Source of the DNA: Vesta saturnalis
Taxonomy: Eukaryota; Arthropoda; Insecta; Coleoptera; Lampyridae
Direction of reading: 5' to 3'
DNA length: 64,000 bases
NCBI GenBank assembly: GCA_036346205.1
Contig: JARFJB010000534.1
Coordinates: 6,488,001-6,552,000, forward strand
Every line of letters begins with the position of its first letter. Position 1 is the stretch's first letter. Below, in pieces: positions 1-12,035 of this stretch. Under the pieces are notes generated by a model. The model saw only the letters and a program-made list of their open reading frames with translations. It did no database searches and had not been told where the DNA came from. The position numbers and the translations under genes are program-made.

Positions 1-3000
1 TTATTATCATTTAAAATACTATGCAGATTAAAGATGGAAAAGTGAAGTCTGTAAGCGTAGCCGAGCATGTCAGTGCTGTGTAGTATAATATCAATCTAAT
101 TATACAGAAAAAATCTCAACAAAATAAATAGTTATTGTGGTTTAGGGTACAATATAGGTCACGCAAATAATTATGGTGTTCAAGTTTCGATAACTATGCT
201 TATCTCATTGAAGCCCAGAATACAAACTAATTAAGGTTTATTACATTTTTACGGGTTTATGAATCCCGTTACACAATTGTGACTAGGTGACTTTAACCCA
301 GCGCAACATAAAAAGTATAACCTAACAGTAGGTGTTATGTCCCGCCGGGGAGGAACTATATCTCCTTTTGCCCAAAAAACCACCCCCAAACGTAACCTCA
401 CAACGGTCTTTTGCGTTTTGCACGTAAACTGTAACTCTGACGAGAAAAAGTTATAGGACTTTTTAGATTCAGCGTTAAATTATCCATAAAAATTGTCTTA
501 CAATTTTTTTGTGCATCTCCCACCCAACGCTCATAAATCACCTCGGAAGTTAAGCATAGTTTTCAGTGCCAACGTAAAAATGAGCATTTGTTACACGTTC
601 AAACCGCACTAGGCGTCGTGCATGCTTACTAATGTAAGCGGGTTGCCAAGCCAGCTAACAGGGAGATGGGCGTGGTCGAAATAATAAGTAAAATGAATGA
701 TTAATATGCTCAAACACCTTACACTTACATTCAAACAGCTCAGTTCGGGAAAATATGTCTCTAGGCGCCACCACAATCGAAACTTTGCTAAAATAATTGT
801 CTTAAGCTGGATGTTAATTAACCCTACTTGATTGTGGAAAGTAGGATTGTGCTTACTCGGTAAACTCCTATACGAAGGTTCTAAAACAAACACTCGTCCC
901 AAGCAATTCAACTCAAACTCAAATAAATTTAGTACTACCCAGGTTATTAAAAACTTTTTGAATACACCTCGTATACCAAAACTTCCAAAATAAAATTTAT
1001 CACTCAAATTCATTCACGTAACCAACAGTTATATTTTCTACTTATTAATGAGTAAACTATTCTTCCTCCAATATTCGGTAATTAATTTTTAAAATTCCTA
1101 ACATGAACGATATCTTTTAAATTTAATTTACTTTTTATATCACTTCTGAATCGTATTGACATTCGTAAATAATTGAAGGTTTCAAAACTCCAACTCTTTG
1201 TTATACTTAATGACATTTTTAAGACAACAGTTGATCCGTTAATTGTGCATTGCGCTAATGAAACTAACATGAAAATTTTGCAATCAACCTGGCAAATATA
1301 AACTCTTTCCGGTTGCTCATAAATATGAAAATTAAAATATGCAAAGCTTACTTTTAAAATTTGTCAAAATAAGATCACCAATTAAGTAAATGTTACAACT
1401 GTGTTTCATACCTGGCTAAATAAACAACAGAATAAAAATTTAACGATAAGTATATATTGTCCTGCATAAAATAATAAACGAAAACACAAATATCTACATA
1501 AATTACATCAGCGTGGTTGTAAATCGAAACCACACGTCACTACCAATTTCTGCAAAATTCTTAATACTAAAAAAACCATACAATAAGACTCAAGAACGAT
1601 TATCTCTTCCTTTCAAAACTATTTAATAATTTAAACAACCATACGCAAGTAAACTAACCAAAAGATAATCGGGCTTAAATGAGTTCATCAAATTCCTAAA
1701 TCTAATTTCTTACTTAAAAATTGTCCATAAATCTTTGGGTTTTCTTTCTTCTTTATCGCTTTCTTCCGTAAATCAATTATGTGTAGTCCATTAGTAATCC
1801 TTAAATTGCCTGAAGCACATTACAAATGCTCAAAAAAAATTAATTCCTCTGTGCACTCGCGATTAGTTCACTACGCGAGGTTATTACTCCCACAAACATG
1901 TAATAACGGTAAACCTTTGGTTGCCTCTTAAAATTTCTAGCAACCTTTACACCAATTTAGTCCCTTATACAAATAAAACTTTCGATGTCATATAACGTTA
2001 CTTAAACATTGGCTTAATATACAATGAACACTTCGTTCACTTAACAGGTGGTCTCATAAATACTTTTAGCTCAATCTCGTTACAAGAACACGCGCTGCAC
2101 TTAACACTTTAACATAACATCTGTTATCTTTATTCAAATCTGCTTACGCACTATTATTTTCTTGAAAATAAACAAACTAATTTTTATCTTCAACTTCAAT
2201 TTTATTATCGTTTTATTTATGAATGTCTTTTACGATTCATCCCCGGTTCGGGTTACGCAGTTGTTTAAACAATTACTGCCTCATTAAAATTCACAAATAT
2301 ACTCCAACATCATCCCATTCTATCACACACTACCTTGCGTGCGCGTCTCACCGAGCTCTCATCACAAGCCAAAAGCTAACTTCCTAACTAACTCGCCAAT
2401 CTCTGACTTTCCTATTTATAACTTCAGTCATCCATCTTTAAACATGTCTTCCTTCCGCGTTATATTCTCCAATAATATTCACTCAAAATTTCCTAGTTCC
2501 AATAGCTGCTTCCCTCTATACAAGCACGCGTGTAATTACAATACATCGCCATATTTGTTTTCACTTACAAATTTTACAATTACTTCATGAAGAAATCATT
2601 TTTCGTCACCACATTCATTCAGTGGCCACTCTGGACCATTACGCAACTTTTAACATTTATCTCGTACATGCGCTCGATCTCGTTCCGCAACATTTGCAAA
2701 AATAAGCACCGTCTAAGGTCTCAAATTCCATATACATACATTTATTCTCAAAACAATTGCACAACATTACAAAACTTTCTGAAATTAACACTTAAACATA
2801 CCCAATCTCTCTCTACATATTTTCTAAAACATTCTACACTTATTCTTCACATTTTCTGACCAAGATTACTCATCTTATCTTCAGACATTCCATTCTTTAT
2901 CAGCAGCAAACAGTAGCGATACAGTGGGAAGCATTATCGTCCCATAGACAAATTTCTCTTCACATTTACATTCATCAAAATCTAATTATTCCAACACTAA

Positions 3001-3180
3001 AGTCTCTCTAATATTCAAATACACATATCTACATACAGAATTATATTTCTCCTAAATTTCCAGTGGCGTATCATACACCCACATACATTATGCATCCACA
3101 CAAAAAAATTTTTTTTTTTCGTTCAAACTCAATACACTCGTACTTAAAACACGTAATACACGTCATTATAACATCCTACA
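1..3180. other. Intergenic AT-rich stretch, nothing recognised
   Basis: No reading frame here has protein-like composition or a motif I know. Short open frames exist on both strands but are lysine/asparagine/phenylalanine-rich products of the base composition. No terminal repeats, tRNA-like boxes or long tandem repeats were seen by eye. Confidence 0.6.
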
Positions 3181-3181
3181 T

Positions 3182-3260
3182 ACAGGGTGCGTCAACGCAA
3201 CCTGACACATTGTGCCGTCTTTTGCGTCGATTATCTCGAAAAGTATTAGCGTGAGCAAAA
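3182..3260 (+). repeat. Possible DNA-transposon terminus (CAGGGTGCGTCAACGC)
   Basis: The sequence after a TA dinucleotide starts CAGGGTGCGTCAACGC and continues with GATTATCTCGAAAAG, a style of end shared with the IS630-type elements later in the window (CAGGGTCC, CAGGGCGAG). It lies about 430 bp upstream of the multidomain gene at 3611. No matching inverted end was found downstream, where the BEL/Pao element has replaced the sequence. It could be the left end of that gene's mobile element or of an unrelated IS630 relic. Confidence 0.3.
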
Positions 3261-4369
3261 AAATATATAGAAGCAAAATTGTAGAGCAGTTCCTTCTCTA
3301 CAAGATCCATGTTGGATAAAATATTTTTGAGAAAGTATTAGTGTCATATGATAATTTTTGTACTTGTGAACCCCATGTAAACATACTTGCGAAATATGCG
3401 TCAATTTATCATCATATCATTAAGAAGACAATATTTCATTTCAGAAAGTAACTTCGACAAGTCGGAAAACATCGGAGAAGACAAATAAATGAGGGGGGGG
3501 GGCGATCGTCGCTTCGCAGTTCATGACTCGCAGAGCGCGGCTGTCAAGCGTTATGCATTGTGAGAGGTTTTTTGCGGTATAAGGAACAAATTACATATTG
3601 TGTGGTTATCATGGCGGCAACAAACTGTTTTATTTGCGAAAAGACGCTTAAAAATGATGAGATTGTGCGTGTTGAACAGGGTGTGGCGAATTTGGTAGTT
3701 GTTAGCAAGACTCGAGAAGACGATAAATATAAACTATTGGAGAATATTAAGGTGATAACTGTCCACAAAATATGTAGACGTGAGTACATAAAAGAGCGAA
3801 ATATTCGGCAATATGTGCAAAAGGGTGCGGGTGTAGCGGTGGTCATAACCAAAAACTTTGAGATCTAACAAACAGTTCGACTTTCAAAATAAGTGTCTGT
3901 TTTGTGCTGAAAAGTGAAGCAGAAGCAAAAAAACCTATTCCGAAACGTCAATACATCTTTGACATCCGATCGCTGACTGTGAAAGACAGAATTTTACAAA
4001 GGTGTGCGAATCGCGATGATGATGATAGTCGCAGCAGAAGGTCGATATCATAGTTCCTGTTATTCTAAATTTCTGTCCAACACTCCGTCGAGTAGTAAGC
4101 GTGGGCGTCCACAAGACGAGGAGTTTTCAGTGGCGTTTCGCAACTTGTGCGAGTTTATAGATAATTCTGACGAGTGTCAATATACTCTCCCAGACTTGAT
4201 GAAAATGTTGGAAGAGAATTTGACGGAAGGTTCCTCTATGACACTTAAAACACTGCAAAATAAACTTATCGAAGAATACGGGGACAGCGTGGTGTTTGCG
4301 ACAATGCCGATGGTTGTTTGTTTTCGCGACTCAGGTTTGTAGCTGATCAACGAGTGGTACACAGAAAGA

Positions 4370-6260
4370 GCGAAAACTAAAGAAGAGGAACGCCTGCGAA
4401 TTGTCGAAGCTGCGGCGACTATAATTCGCGAAGATATTCAGAGTAGGGTTACGATACATCCAATTACCCAGACCTATCAAACTTTACAAATGAAGTCAGT
4501 GAACTGGTTCTAGAAACATTGAGAAAATTTCTAGATGCGGCGATTGTTACAAATCAAAAACTAATACAGAAGGTATCAATAATAAATGCACTGCAATTGC
4601 TCACTCGATAATTTCTGCAACACGGCCTCGCTCGTTTTTGTCCCCTATATTGCTCGGTTTGGGAACCCATTTATTCCGTAAGGTTGCATCCAAAAATATC
4701 GTGCAAGCTGTGTCGAATTTAGGATTCTGTTCAAGTTACAATGAAGTCTCACAATTGGAATACTCAGCTGTGTATTCCTGGAAGCCCGATATTGACAAAA
4801 AGTCCTTCTCGCAGTTCTCATTTGATAACGCCGACATCATCAACACCTTGACTGGAAAAGGAACCTTTCATGCGATGGGCGGAATACACTGCGTCACACC
4901 ACATGATTCGGTGAGCGATAACAGAATCCTCAAACTCACTTCAGCGCCACCCTCGACCACGATGGACACAAGTACACAAGTGCAATTACGAACTTTCCAG
5001 CGGCAGAAAATTGGTATTGAAGACATTCCAGTGCTCAACGTATATTCCAAAGCCTCATTTGATCGAGTTGCGCAACAGTCAAATCAAGATGTTTTATGGA
5101 TGTATGGGAAATTTGTACATACACCATCTTTTCCATCATGGCAAGGTTTTATGGACAGCGTGACACATACTTTGCCTCATGAAAAATCTAGAATTATTGA
5201 ATTACCGTTTTTGAACCATCGCCCTTCAAACTACAGCACCATTCTCAGTGTTTTGACTTAAGCAGTTGAAGAGACGAAGAAATTATCTCCACGTACCTGT
5301 ATAATAACTTTTGATCAGCCGTTGTATATGAAAGCAAGGGACATTATTGCATCTGAACATGAGAGTATGGGATCAAATGTTATTGTCAGGTTAGGCGGTT
5401 TTCATCTTCTAATGTCCTTTTTGGGCTCCATTGGTTATATCATGGATAGTAGTGGACTGTCCGAGTTGTGGTCCACAGTATACGCAGCCGCTTCGGTATC
5501 ACATATGCTCTCTGGTCACGCCTATGCTCGAGCTCTGTGGGCACATTTTCTCACTTACTCAGCTCTTTGTACGTTAATGCTCGAAGAAATACCCGTAGAA
5601 GAGGAAGACAGAGCACATTTGCAAGAAATACTTGCCAATTTCGAAGAAGACGCACCTACTTTTTACTCAATAGATGGTGATTCTGTAAAAAAGTTCAAAA
5701 TGCTGATATCTGAACACATCAGAGAATTAGAAGGACGACGCCAAACGGCTCAACTGTGGGTGCAATACCATTCGCTTATCACAATTGTAATGCATTTCAT
5801 TCAAGCAGAACGTATGGGAAATTGGGTGCTCCATGTAGATTGTGTCAGGGCAATGCTGCCAATTTTTCATGCGACAGGACATTTTCCATACGCAAGAGCC
5901 AGTCAGCTACACCTGCAAGATATGGGTTCCCTTCAACAGAAAATGACGCCTGAGGAATTTATACAATTCCTTTACAATTCGTCGTACGGAAAAACACTGG
6001 TGTGGTGTGTGGTCCGATATGACAATAGAGCAAACCCTAATGAGGAACATGAAAAGTGTCAAAGGCATTACCCACGGAAGAGGTGTTACTGAAAACGTTA
6101 TGTAGAAATGGATTTACGGAATACCAGTCGCATATCATGTTTGTGAGAGTATGGAATCGAAACAAAGAGTAGTTATCAACATGTCGAATTGCGCGATAGC
6201 AGAATTGCGAAGGACGAAGCGGATGGCGAAAAATTTTTACTTTGGTTTAGGCAGCACTCG
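4370..6260 (+). pseudogene. Central domain of the multidomain protein (TFDQPLY / GGFHLLMSF)
   Basis: After a stop the frame resumes through 4638-5261 (207 codons) and 5322-6092 (256 codons). Notable features are the aspartate in TFDQPLY (codon at 5313), the hydrophobic helix GGFHLLMSFLGSIG, SGLSELW, HMLSGHAYARA and, after a frameshift near 5985, a MTIEQTLMRN-like stretch and GITHGRG. The pattern of a beta-strand ending in an acidic residue followed by a conserved histidine-containing helix suggests an RNase H-like fold, but I cannot confirm that. The frames are long and gap-free, so the copy is only moderately old. Confidence 0.5.
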
Positions 6261-6639
6261 CCTCTCACAAACTTAGAGAGTTTGGTTTCACTGTGAAGTG
6301 GGCTTGTTGCTGATGCTAATGTAAACTGTCACAGGACAAGAGAAATTGGTGAGAAAGTTTTGGACGAACTGGTAAAGGAAAACACAAAATTCGGAGATTT
6401 AAAACTGAAGCGATCCAATATAGCCAAATCAATCTCTGCAATAAACAATACCATGAAGATTAACGACGACTGTGTGATCCAGGTTGACACCACACAATTA
6501 CTGCAAAGAATAATCTGTACCATTCATTCCTCGCAAGATTTGTAGTCATGTTTTGCTTACGAGCTGGCAACAATTCTTCTTTCCATATTTGAAGACAGAA
6601 ACTTAATGAGAAAAGCGCTGTGTGTCGTACGCTGGGTTT

Positions 6640-7330
6640 GATGCAGTACCAGAAAGACCTCTTGAGTCTGATGAGTTATCATACGTTCTAGATGGAGGAA
6701 ACCTAATTCATCGTGTGGTGTGGCCGAAACATGGAACATTTTCTGACATATACAGTACGTACGTCAATTTCATTCGAAAGCGATGCAGACAGCGCGTAAC
6801 TGTAGTTTTTGATGGATACAGCGAGAATGAGGACAGTACAAAGGTATTGAACGTCAGCAACGGCTTCTAAAACGGATATCTGCAGAAATAATTTTTGACA
6901 AAGACACGCCAATTAGTTATTCGCAAAAGAATTTGTTCAGTAATCTTGCCAATAAAGAGCGTTTTATTGGTCAACTGATGAACACATTAGAATCAGCAGG
7001 TATTTCCACTCTTACTGCTACTGATGATGTCGACTCGCTAATTCTTCAGACTGCGATCAACGCAGCCAACAATAATGAAAAAGCCGTTGTCTTGGGGTAG
7101 GATATCGATTTGCTTACACTCCTTATCGCTCTTTGTCCGCCAGAGAAAGACATTCGCTTTTTGAGAGACACCCAAGGAAATATTAAGGAAAGGGTGTATA
7201 GTTCCCAAGACTTACAAAACTCGACAATTTTAAAAGACTGCAAAAACAATATTTTATTTGCTCATGCGTTTAGTGGCTGCGACACACTTCTGCCTTTTTT
7301 GGCAAAGGAAAATTACAGACCGCAAACTTA
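6640..7330 (+). pseudogene. FEN1/XPG-like (PIN superfamily) nuclease domain
   Basis: The order and spacing of acidic motifs match flap endonucleases: VLDGGNLI (Asp codon 6691), VVFDGY (6811), DDVDSLIL (7023-7034), then DIDLL (7101-7109), and SGCDT (7281) where FEN1 has a Gly-x-Asp-Tyr. In the FEN1/XPG family these positions bind two metal ions and the enzyme cuts branched or flap DNA. In this copy a frameshift near 6850 and a TAG immediately before DIDLL destroy the frame. Assignment rests on motif order, not on a profile search. A fragment like this alone cannot be active. Confidence 0.5.
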
Positions 7331-7659
7331 ATAAATATAAGAAAGGATTTACAAGAAGTAGTCGCCGCATTCAATAATCCTTCATCAGCAAAAGATGACA
7401 TTGCAAGAGCTGGGGAAAAATTTACGCTTGCTCTATATAAGGCACCCCGAAGAGAAACATCTTTAAACCATTATCGATTCATTTTATTTAATAAGCTAGT
7501 TAGCCAGTCGAATAAAGCAGTCATCTTGTCCAGACTACCACCTACATCTGGTGCAGTAACACAACATCCATATCGAGTTTTTCATCAAATTCGTTTGTGG
7601 AAAGGAAAAAAAATTAGGAGCAACTGAATGGGGCTGGAGAAAAACTAACAACATTCTAA

Positions 7660-7808
7660 TGCCAGTGCTCACGGCTCAAGCGCCAGCTCCAGCCTCAATT
7701 CTGCAGCTCATATCTTGCGGCTGTAAAAAGGGCTGTGGAAAGCGATGTAGCTGTGTAAAGGTTGGCCTGCGCTGCTCTACAATGTGTTCTAATTGTCATG
7801 GGCAAAAT
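7660..7808 (+). pseudogene. C-terminal CXC (Tesmin/TSO1-type) cysteine-rich domain, truncated
   Basis: The stretch CGCKKGCGKRCSCVK followed by GLRCSTMCSNCHG has the cysteine spacing of half a CXC/CRC repeat, a DNA-binding zinc module found in tesmin/LIN54 proteins and at the end of some mobile-element proteins. In frame it runs straight into BEL/Pao gag sequence, so the last residues are lost and the 121-codon frame at 7659-8024 is a chimera. Confidence 0.6.
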
Positions 7809-7812
7809 TCTT

Positions 7813-8024
7813 ACCATCCTTTGTCGCAGTGTTCAGAATTTATATCGAAAACTTCTGCGGAACGTTATGCCTGTATTAAACAAATAAATGCTTGCATACA
7901 CTGCCTTAGATTCAATCACTTGTTGAAAGATTGCCCTTCAACCTACAATTGTCGCATTTGTCGTTATGGCCATCATACCATGCTTCATTTGGTACAAAAT
8001 TCAGGCACAAAGAAATCAAGTTAA
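7813..8024 (+). pseudogene. BEL/Pao Gag C-terminal zinc-knuckle fragment
   Basis: CIHCLRFNHLLKDCPS followed by CRICRYGHHTMLH are the paired zinc knuckles that close the Gag region of BEL/Pao elements and bind the RNA genome. The upstream hallmark HPLSQCSEF is present. Everything N-terminal to this is absent. The frame then stops at 8022 and resumes in pol. Confidence 0.8.
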
Positions 8025-8180
8025 CCAATTACCAGTACTTCCTTTGTTCGAAATTCGAAGGCACCTTCAAGTGGTGTTCAGAAAAATACTCAACAATCAG
8101 CAAATAACTGTTTTAGTTTAGACGAGACCGATTCTTCGCCTCAAACTTCGCTATCCCTTAGTTCACAAGCTAACCAATCT

Positions 8181-9086
8181 TTGAATTACTGCACTTCATT
8201 TTCGACTTCTACGTTTGATACTACCGTTCTTCTATCTACTGCCAAGGTAGAGATTTTAGACGCAAATAGAGAATTACAAACAATTCGTGTTGTATTAGAT
8301 TCGGCAAGTCAAGCGAATTTCATTAGTCAAAAATACCTCAACCGTCTAAGATTAAAAAGAGAGGGATACTGTATCCCAATACAGGGATTAAATCAATCCT
8401 CTTCGACTACCAAGGGGATTGCTTGTTGTACTGTTCGCCCGATTGGAGCTACGGAACCAACACTCTCATTTGATGTCTTGGTTCTACCAAACCTTTGCAC
8501 AGATATGCCTGTGTTTCCTATAAACACGAAAGATTGGGATCACATCTCTAATCTTAAACTAGGGGATGATACGTTCAATATACCTGCACCGGTAGATATG
8601 CTACTGCGGGCCAAAATATATGCGGATATTTTGAAACCAGGTCGTATTCATACTCAACCTGGGAAACTAACCGTTATAGAAACGGTTTATGGTTGGGTCC
8701 TTTTAGGGAAGACGCAAGATGTTTGTACTTCACATCGATCCTTGCAATCATTTTCGATCTTTCTAGATGGTCTCTTAGACTCGATTGTTAGAAAATTCTG
8801 GGAGATCGAGTCTATTCCTTGTAAAACCCCCTTATCACCAGATGAGGAGAGGTGCGAAAGAATATATCCACAAACCACATCACGCAACAGTGACGGACGT
8901 TTTATTGTATCATTGCCATTTAAACAGGGAGAGCCTGATTTGGGGAATAGATTTTCCTTAGCTTATCGATGCTTTATATCGTTAGAATCAAAACTTGGTA
9001 AAAATTTTGAACTTCGACTCCTGTACTCCAAGTTTATGAAGGATTACCTAGAAAACGGTCATATGAGCCTAGTAAAAAATATTTAG
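8181..9086 (+). pseudogene. BEL/Pao pol: aspartic protease and start of reverse transcriptase
   Basis: This 301-codon frame carries the Pao retropepsin: VVLDSASQANF holds the active-site aspartate (codon 8298), with Ser-Ala in place of the common Ser/Thr-Gly. GWVLLG follows downstream, as in Pao proteases. From about codon 200 the RT N-terminal connection is visible (FIVSLPFK), ending at a TAG just before the segment that encodes IRVVFNASA in the same frame. The protease would cleave the polyprotein. Confidence 0.85.
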
Positions 9087-9089
9087 GGA

Positions 9090-9990
9090 AATCCCAAAGG
9101 TCTTTGTTATCTACCGCACCATGGCATTTTGAAATCGGATAAAACCACGTCGAAAATAAGAGTTGTTTTCAATGCTTCGGCAAAGGGTTCGAAAGGAATC
9201 AGTTTGAACGATACCTTATTTGCCGGACCCAAACTCCAAACGGATATATGCTTAATTTTGTTAAAATTTCGAGTTCATCCAATAGTTTTTTTTGGCAGAT
9301 ATTAAGCAAATGTACCTACAAATTTGGATAAACCCTGCCCATAGAGATTACCAAAGATTAATCTGGCGATTCAGTCCCAACGAACCTCTTCAGCAATATC
9401 GTCTCAATACCGTATCCTTCGGTGTAACTTCAAGTCCATATTTATCCCTTAGAACCGTAAGAGAATTAGCAAATCTAGAGATAAAAAGGTATCCCGAAGC
9501 GGCACAAGTTCCTCTTAACAACACCTTTATTGATGACATTTGTGTCGGAAGTACCAATTTAAGTTCTGCCTTGTCTTTACAGCAGGATCTAATTACCTTG
9601 TTAGAATCTGGTGGATTTGAGCTACGAAAGTGGGCAAGCAATTGCCCCGAATTACTCCGAAATTACCCCGCTTCCGAACGTCAAATCTCAATTTCGTTCG
9701 ATAAGGAGGAATCAATAGTCATTAAGGTTCTGAGTCTACTTTACAATCCGCGTTCTGACATATTTTCGTATGAATTCACTCCTTCGGAAAAGGCTTGCAC
9801 AAAACGAAATTTTTTGACCGGCATTGCGAGGATTTTCGATCCTCTAGGTTTTATCACCCCTGTTTCATTCTTAGCAAAGCACATTATGCAACGCAGCAAA
9901 TCATTGAAATTTGGTCCCAGTTTAAAGCCGAACTTTCTTGTCTCTCTCAAATTACATTGCCTCGTTATATTTTTGTACAGATGATGCAGA
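9090..9990 (+). pseudogene. BEL/Pao pol: reverse transcriptase core
   Basis: IRVVFNASA (about 9160) is the conserved Pao finger motif. DIKQMYLQI supplies the first catalytic aspartate and FIDDICVG the paired aspartates (codons 9532-9537), a variant of the usual YVDD. ARIFDPLGFITPV marks the thumb/connection typical of Pao elements. A frameshift near 9280 separates fingers from palm and another near 9900 leads to the RNase H part. Confidence 0.9.
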
Positions 9991-10475
9991 GATGCCAAAC
10001 ATTAGGGTTTTTTGACGCCTCAGAATTAGGATATGTATGTGGGGTGTATCTTCGTACCGAGGGGTTTGACGCATCAATAAAGTCCTCTTTAGTTATGGGC
10101 AAAGGGAAGGTGGCCCCCTTGAAAACCCTCACTATCCCAAGACTCGAACTGCTGGGTGCTACTTTACTGGCCGACTTAATGAAATTCGTACTCGACATTT
10201 ATTCATCTTTAGTGACCATCGACCAAGTCCTGACGTTTTCTGACTCCAGCATTGTATTATCCTGGGTCTGTAGTTCACCACATAAGTGGAAAACGTTTGT
10301 TGCTAATCGTGCCAGTCATATACAGGGAAAAATCTCACATGTTCGATGGCAGCATATCATATCAACGGAAAATCCTGTAGATTGTGGTAGTCGAGGACTA
10401 ACCCCCAAAAATCTCATTGAACATCCCTTGTGGTTTAAAGGACCTCCGTGGATCAATCTGCCTTGTTCTGATTAG
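9960..10475 (+). pseudogene. BEL/Pao pol: RNase H domain
   Basis: FFDASELGY carries the first catalytic aspartate of the DASxxGYG type, IPRLELLGA the conserved glutamate helix and FSDSSIVLSW the third acidic position, as in Pao RNase H, which removes the RNA strand after cDNA synthesis. Next comes NPVDCGSRG, a signature just before the integrase in this superfamily. The frame stops at 10475. Confidence 0.85.
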
Positions 10476-10664
10476 AATCTTTCTGAATTTAGTTGTCCGA
10501 ACTCGAAAAGCCCAGAAGTAATACAGGAACAGCAAACTGTTGTTTTAAATACGAATATCAGTGACAATTTCGTAGATATCTTGTTAGATCGATTTTCATC
10601 TTTGGGAAAAATTCAACGCCTTCTTGGTTATGTCCTCTGATTTATTCACATCTCAAAACCCAAT

Positions 10665-11866
10665 TTGTCTAAATTAACTAGTTCTTTATCGGAAAACGAG
10701 CTTCAAATTTCATTATACACTTTAGTAAAAAGAGTGCAAGGTATTCACTTCTCTGAACTTATTTCTAAAATTCAAAATAATTTGCTCTTGCCAAAACCTT
10801 TTCGCGAATTGGCGTTATTTCTGGATGAAAGAGGACTGATCAGGGTGGGCGGTCGTCTTAGATACTCAACCCTTTCGATAGACGCTAAACATCCCTTGTT
10901 ATTACCACGAGATCATCGACTTACCTATATGATAGTTGAACATGCTCACAAGCAACATTTGTACCCTGGTCTGAATACCCTTCAATACCTTCTTAAACAG
11001 CAGTTCTGGATTTTATCTAGTCGTAAAACTGTCGAGAAGGTCGCATCAAACTATCTTCGTTGTTTTCCAGCCAAACCCAAGTTCCATAAGCCATACATAG
11101 GCGATTTTCCGTCTTTCCGGATTAGACAATTAAAATGTTTTTATCATGTGGTAATAGATTATGCTGGTCCCGTACATATTACCATGGGCCGGTATCGGGG
11201 TGCTAAAGTTTTAAAGGCCTACATTTGTGCCTTTGTTTGTTGCGCTACTAAAGCGAATCACATTGAATTATTGGCGCAAAAAACCTTCTCAATAATCTGG
11301 CTAAGCAATCCTCATTTTAATGGATTAGCGGAAAATTTATTAAAACCGATTTGATTCGAGTCATAGGAGAACAAACCTTGACGTATGAGGAACTTCTCAC
11401 TTTGTTATCACAGATCGAAGTCTGGCTAAACTCTCGGCCTCTGAAACCACTGAGCTCCGATCCCAACGATGTATCGCCCTTGACTCCAGGCCATTTTCTA
11501 AATTTGGAACCACTAAGCTCAGCTCCTGATCCCGATTTGTCTAATCTAAAATTAAACTCTTTATCTCGTTGGCAAGTGATTCAGCGACTCAACCGAGATT
11601 TTGGGAATCGTTGGTCAACCGAATATCTCCACACTCTACAGCAAAGATCTAAATGGAACGAGTCGGGCTCGGAAATTCAACTAAATACCCTAGTTCTAAT
11701 TAAAAATGAAAATAAACCCCCTTTACAATGGGCTCTTGGTAAAACTGTGGAATTACACACCGGTCGTGATGGACATACTAGAGTTGTTACTGTTAAAACG
11801 GAGGACGGATTATTGAAACGTCCAATTATTAAGTTATGTCCATTACCAGACCAAAATTTAAAATAA
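10665..11866 (+). pseudogene. BEL/Pao pol: integrase, catalytic core partly deleted
   Basis: HPLLLPRDHRLT and the following HxxxH/CxxC-like zinc region are Pao integrase N-terminus; FYHVVIDYAGPV contains the first catalytic aspartate. After HIELLAQKTF the sequence jumps within a few codons to SNPHFNGLAE, so the segment that normally holds the second catalytic aspartate is missing. A stop at 11352 then separates the C-terminal part (11351-11866), which has TYEELLTLLSQIE, LNSRPL and TPGHFL. The missing segment makes the enzyme dead. Confidence 0.85.
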
Positions 11867-12035
11867 ACTGTTTCAAAAACTATTACTCTCTTAGAGAACT
11901 AATTTTTATTTTTTGTTTTGTTGTTAATGATAGTAAATTGAAATATTTAGTCTATACTACCTAATTAATTTAGTTTTATTCTTGTCTCATTTAGAAACAT
12001 AATTCGATTTCTTTTGAATTTAAAACCTTCGGTTC

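Larger units (their letters stand above)
3611..7808 (+). pseudogene. Multidomain zinc-finger / FEN1-like nuclease / CXC protein, broken, probably mobile
   Basis: One ancestral protein of about 1,400 codons can be followed through several frames. Order: CxxC...HxxC module (CFICEKTL, then VHKICRRE) starting at ATG 3611; a second module (CLFCAEK, then RYHSSCYSKF) near 3930-4075; a helical region; a central domain with TFDQPLY (5307-5327) and GGFHLLMSF; a segment with AERMGNW, MLPIF and ATGHFPYA; a FEN1/XPG-like domain; and a CXC domain. Breaks: frameshifts near 3850, 5985 and 6850, stops at 4339 and about 5260, and TAG at 7098-7100 in the nuclease. From memory, proteins of this layout recur as uncharacterised multicopy genes in insects and cnidarians; no function is established to my knowledge. 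Mobility is inferred from copy-number behaviour and company, not shown here. Confidence 0.65.
7808..11866 (+). mobile_element. BEL/Pao LTR retrotransposon, 5'-truncated and broken
   Basis: Gag zinc knuckles, retropepsin, reverse transcriptase, RNase H and integrase follow each other in Pao-type pol order over 4 kb. The 5' LTR, leader and most of gag are missing, because the element begins in the middle of gag. At least six frame breaks or stops divide the polyprotein. It is non-functional: one integrase catalytic segment is deleted. Codon use differs little from the surroundings, so old residence is likely. Confidence 0.9.

Noticed and set aside
609..1270. Minus-strand frames of 134 and 62 codons
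   Set aside because: No motif, low-complexity composition and no supporting signals.
3544..3852. Minus-strand frame of 102 codons
   Set aside because: Antisense of the zinc-module frame at 3611, which carries the CxxC and HxxC motifs.
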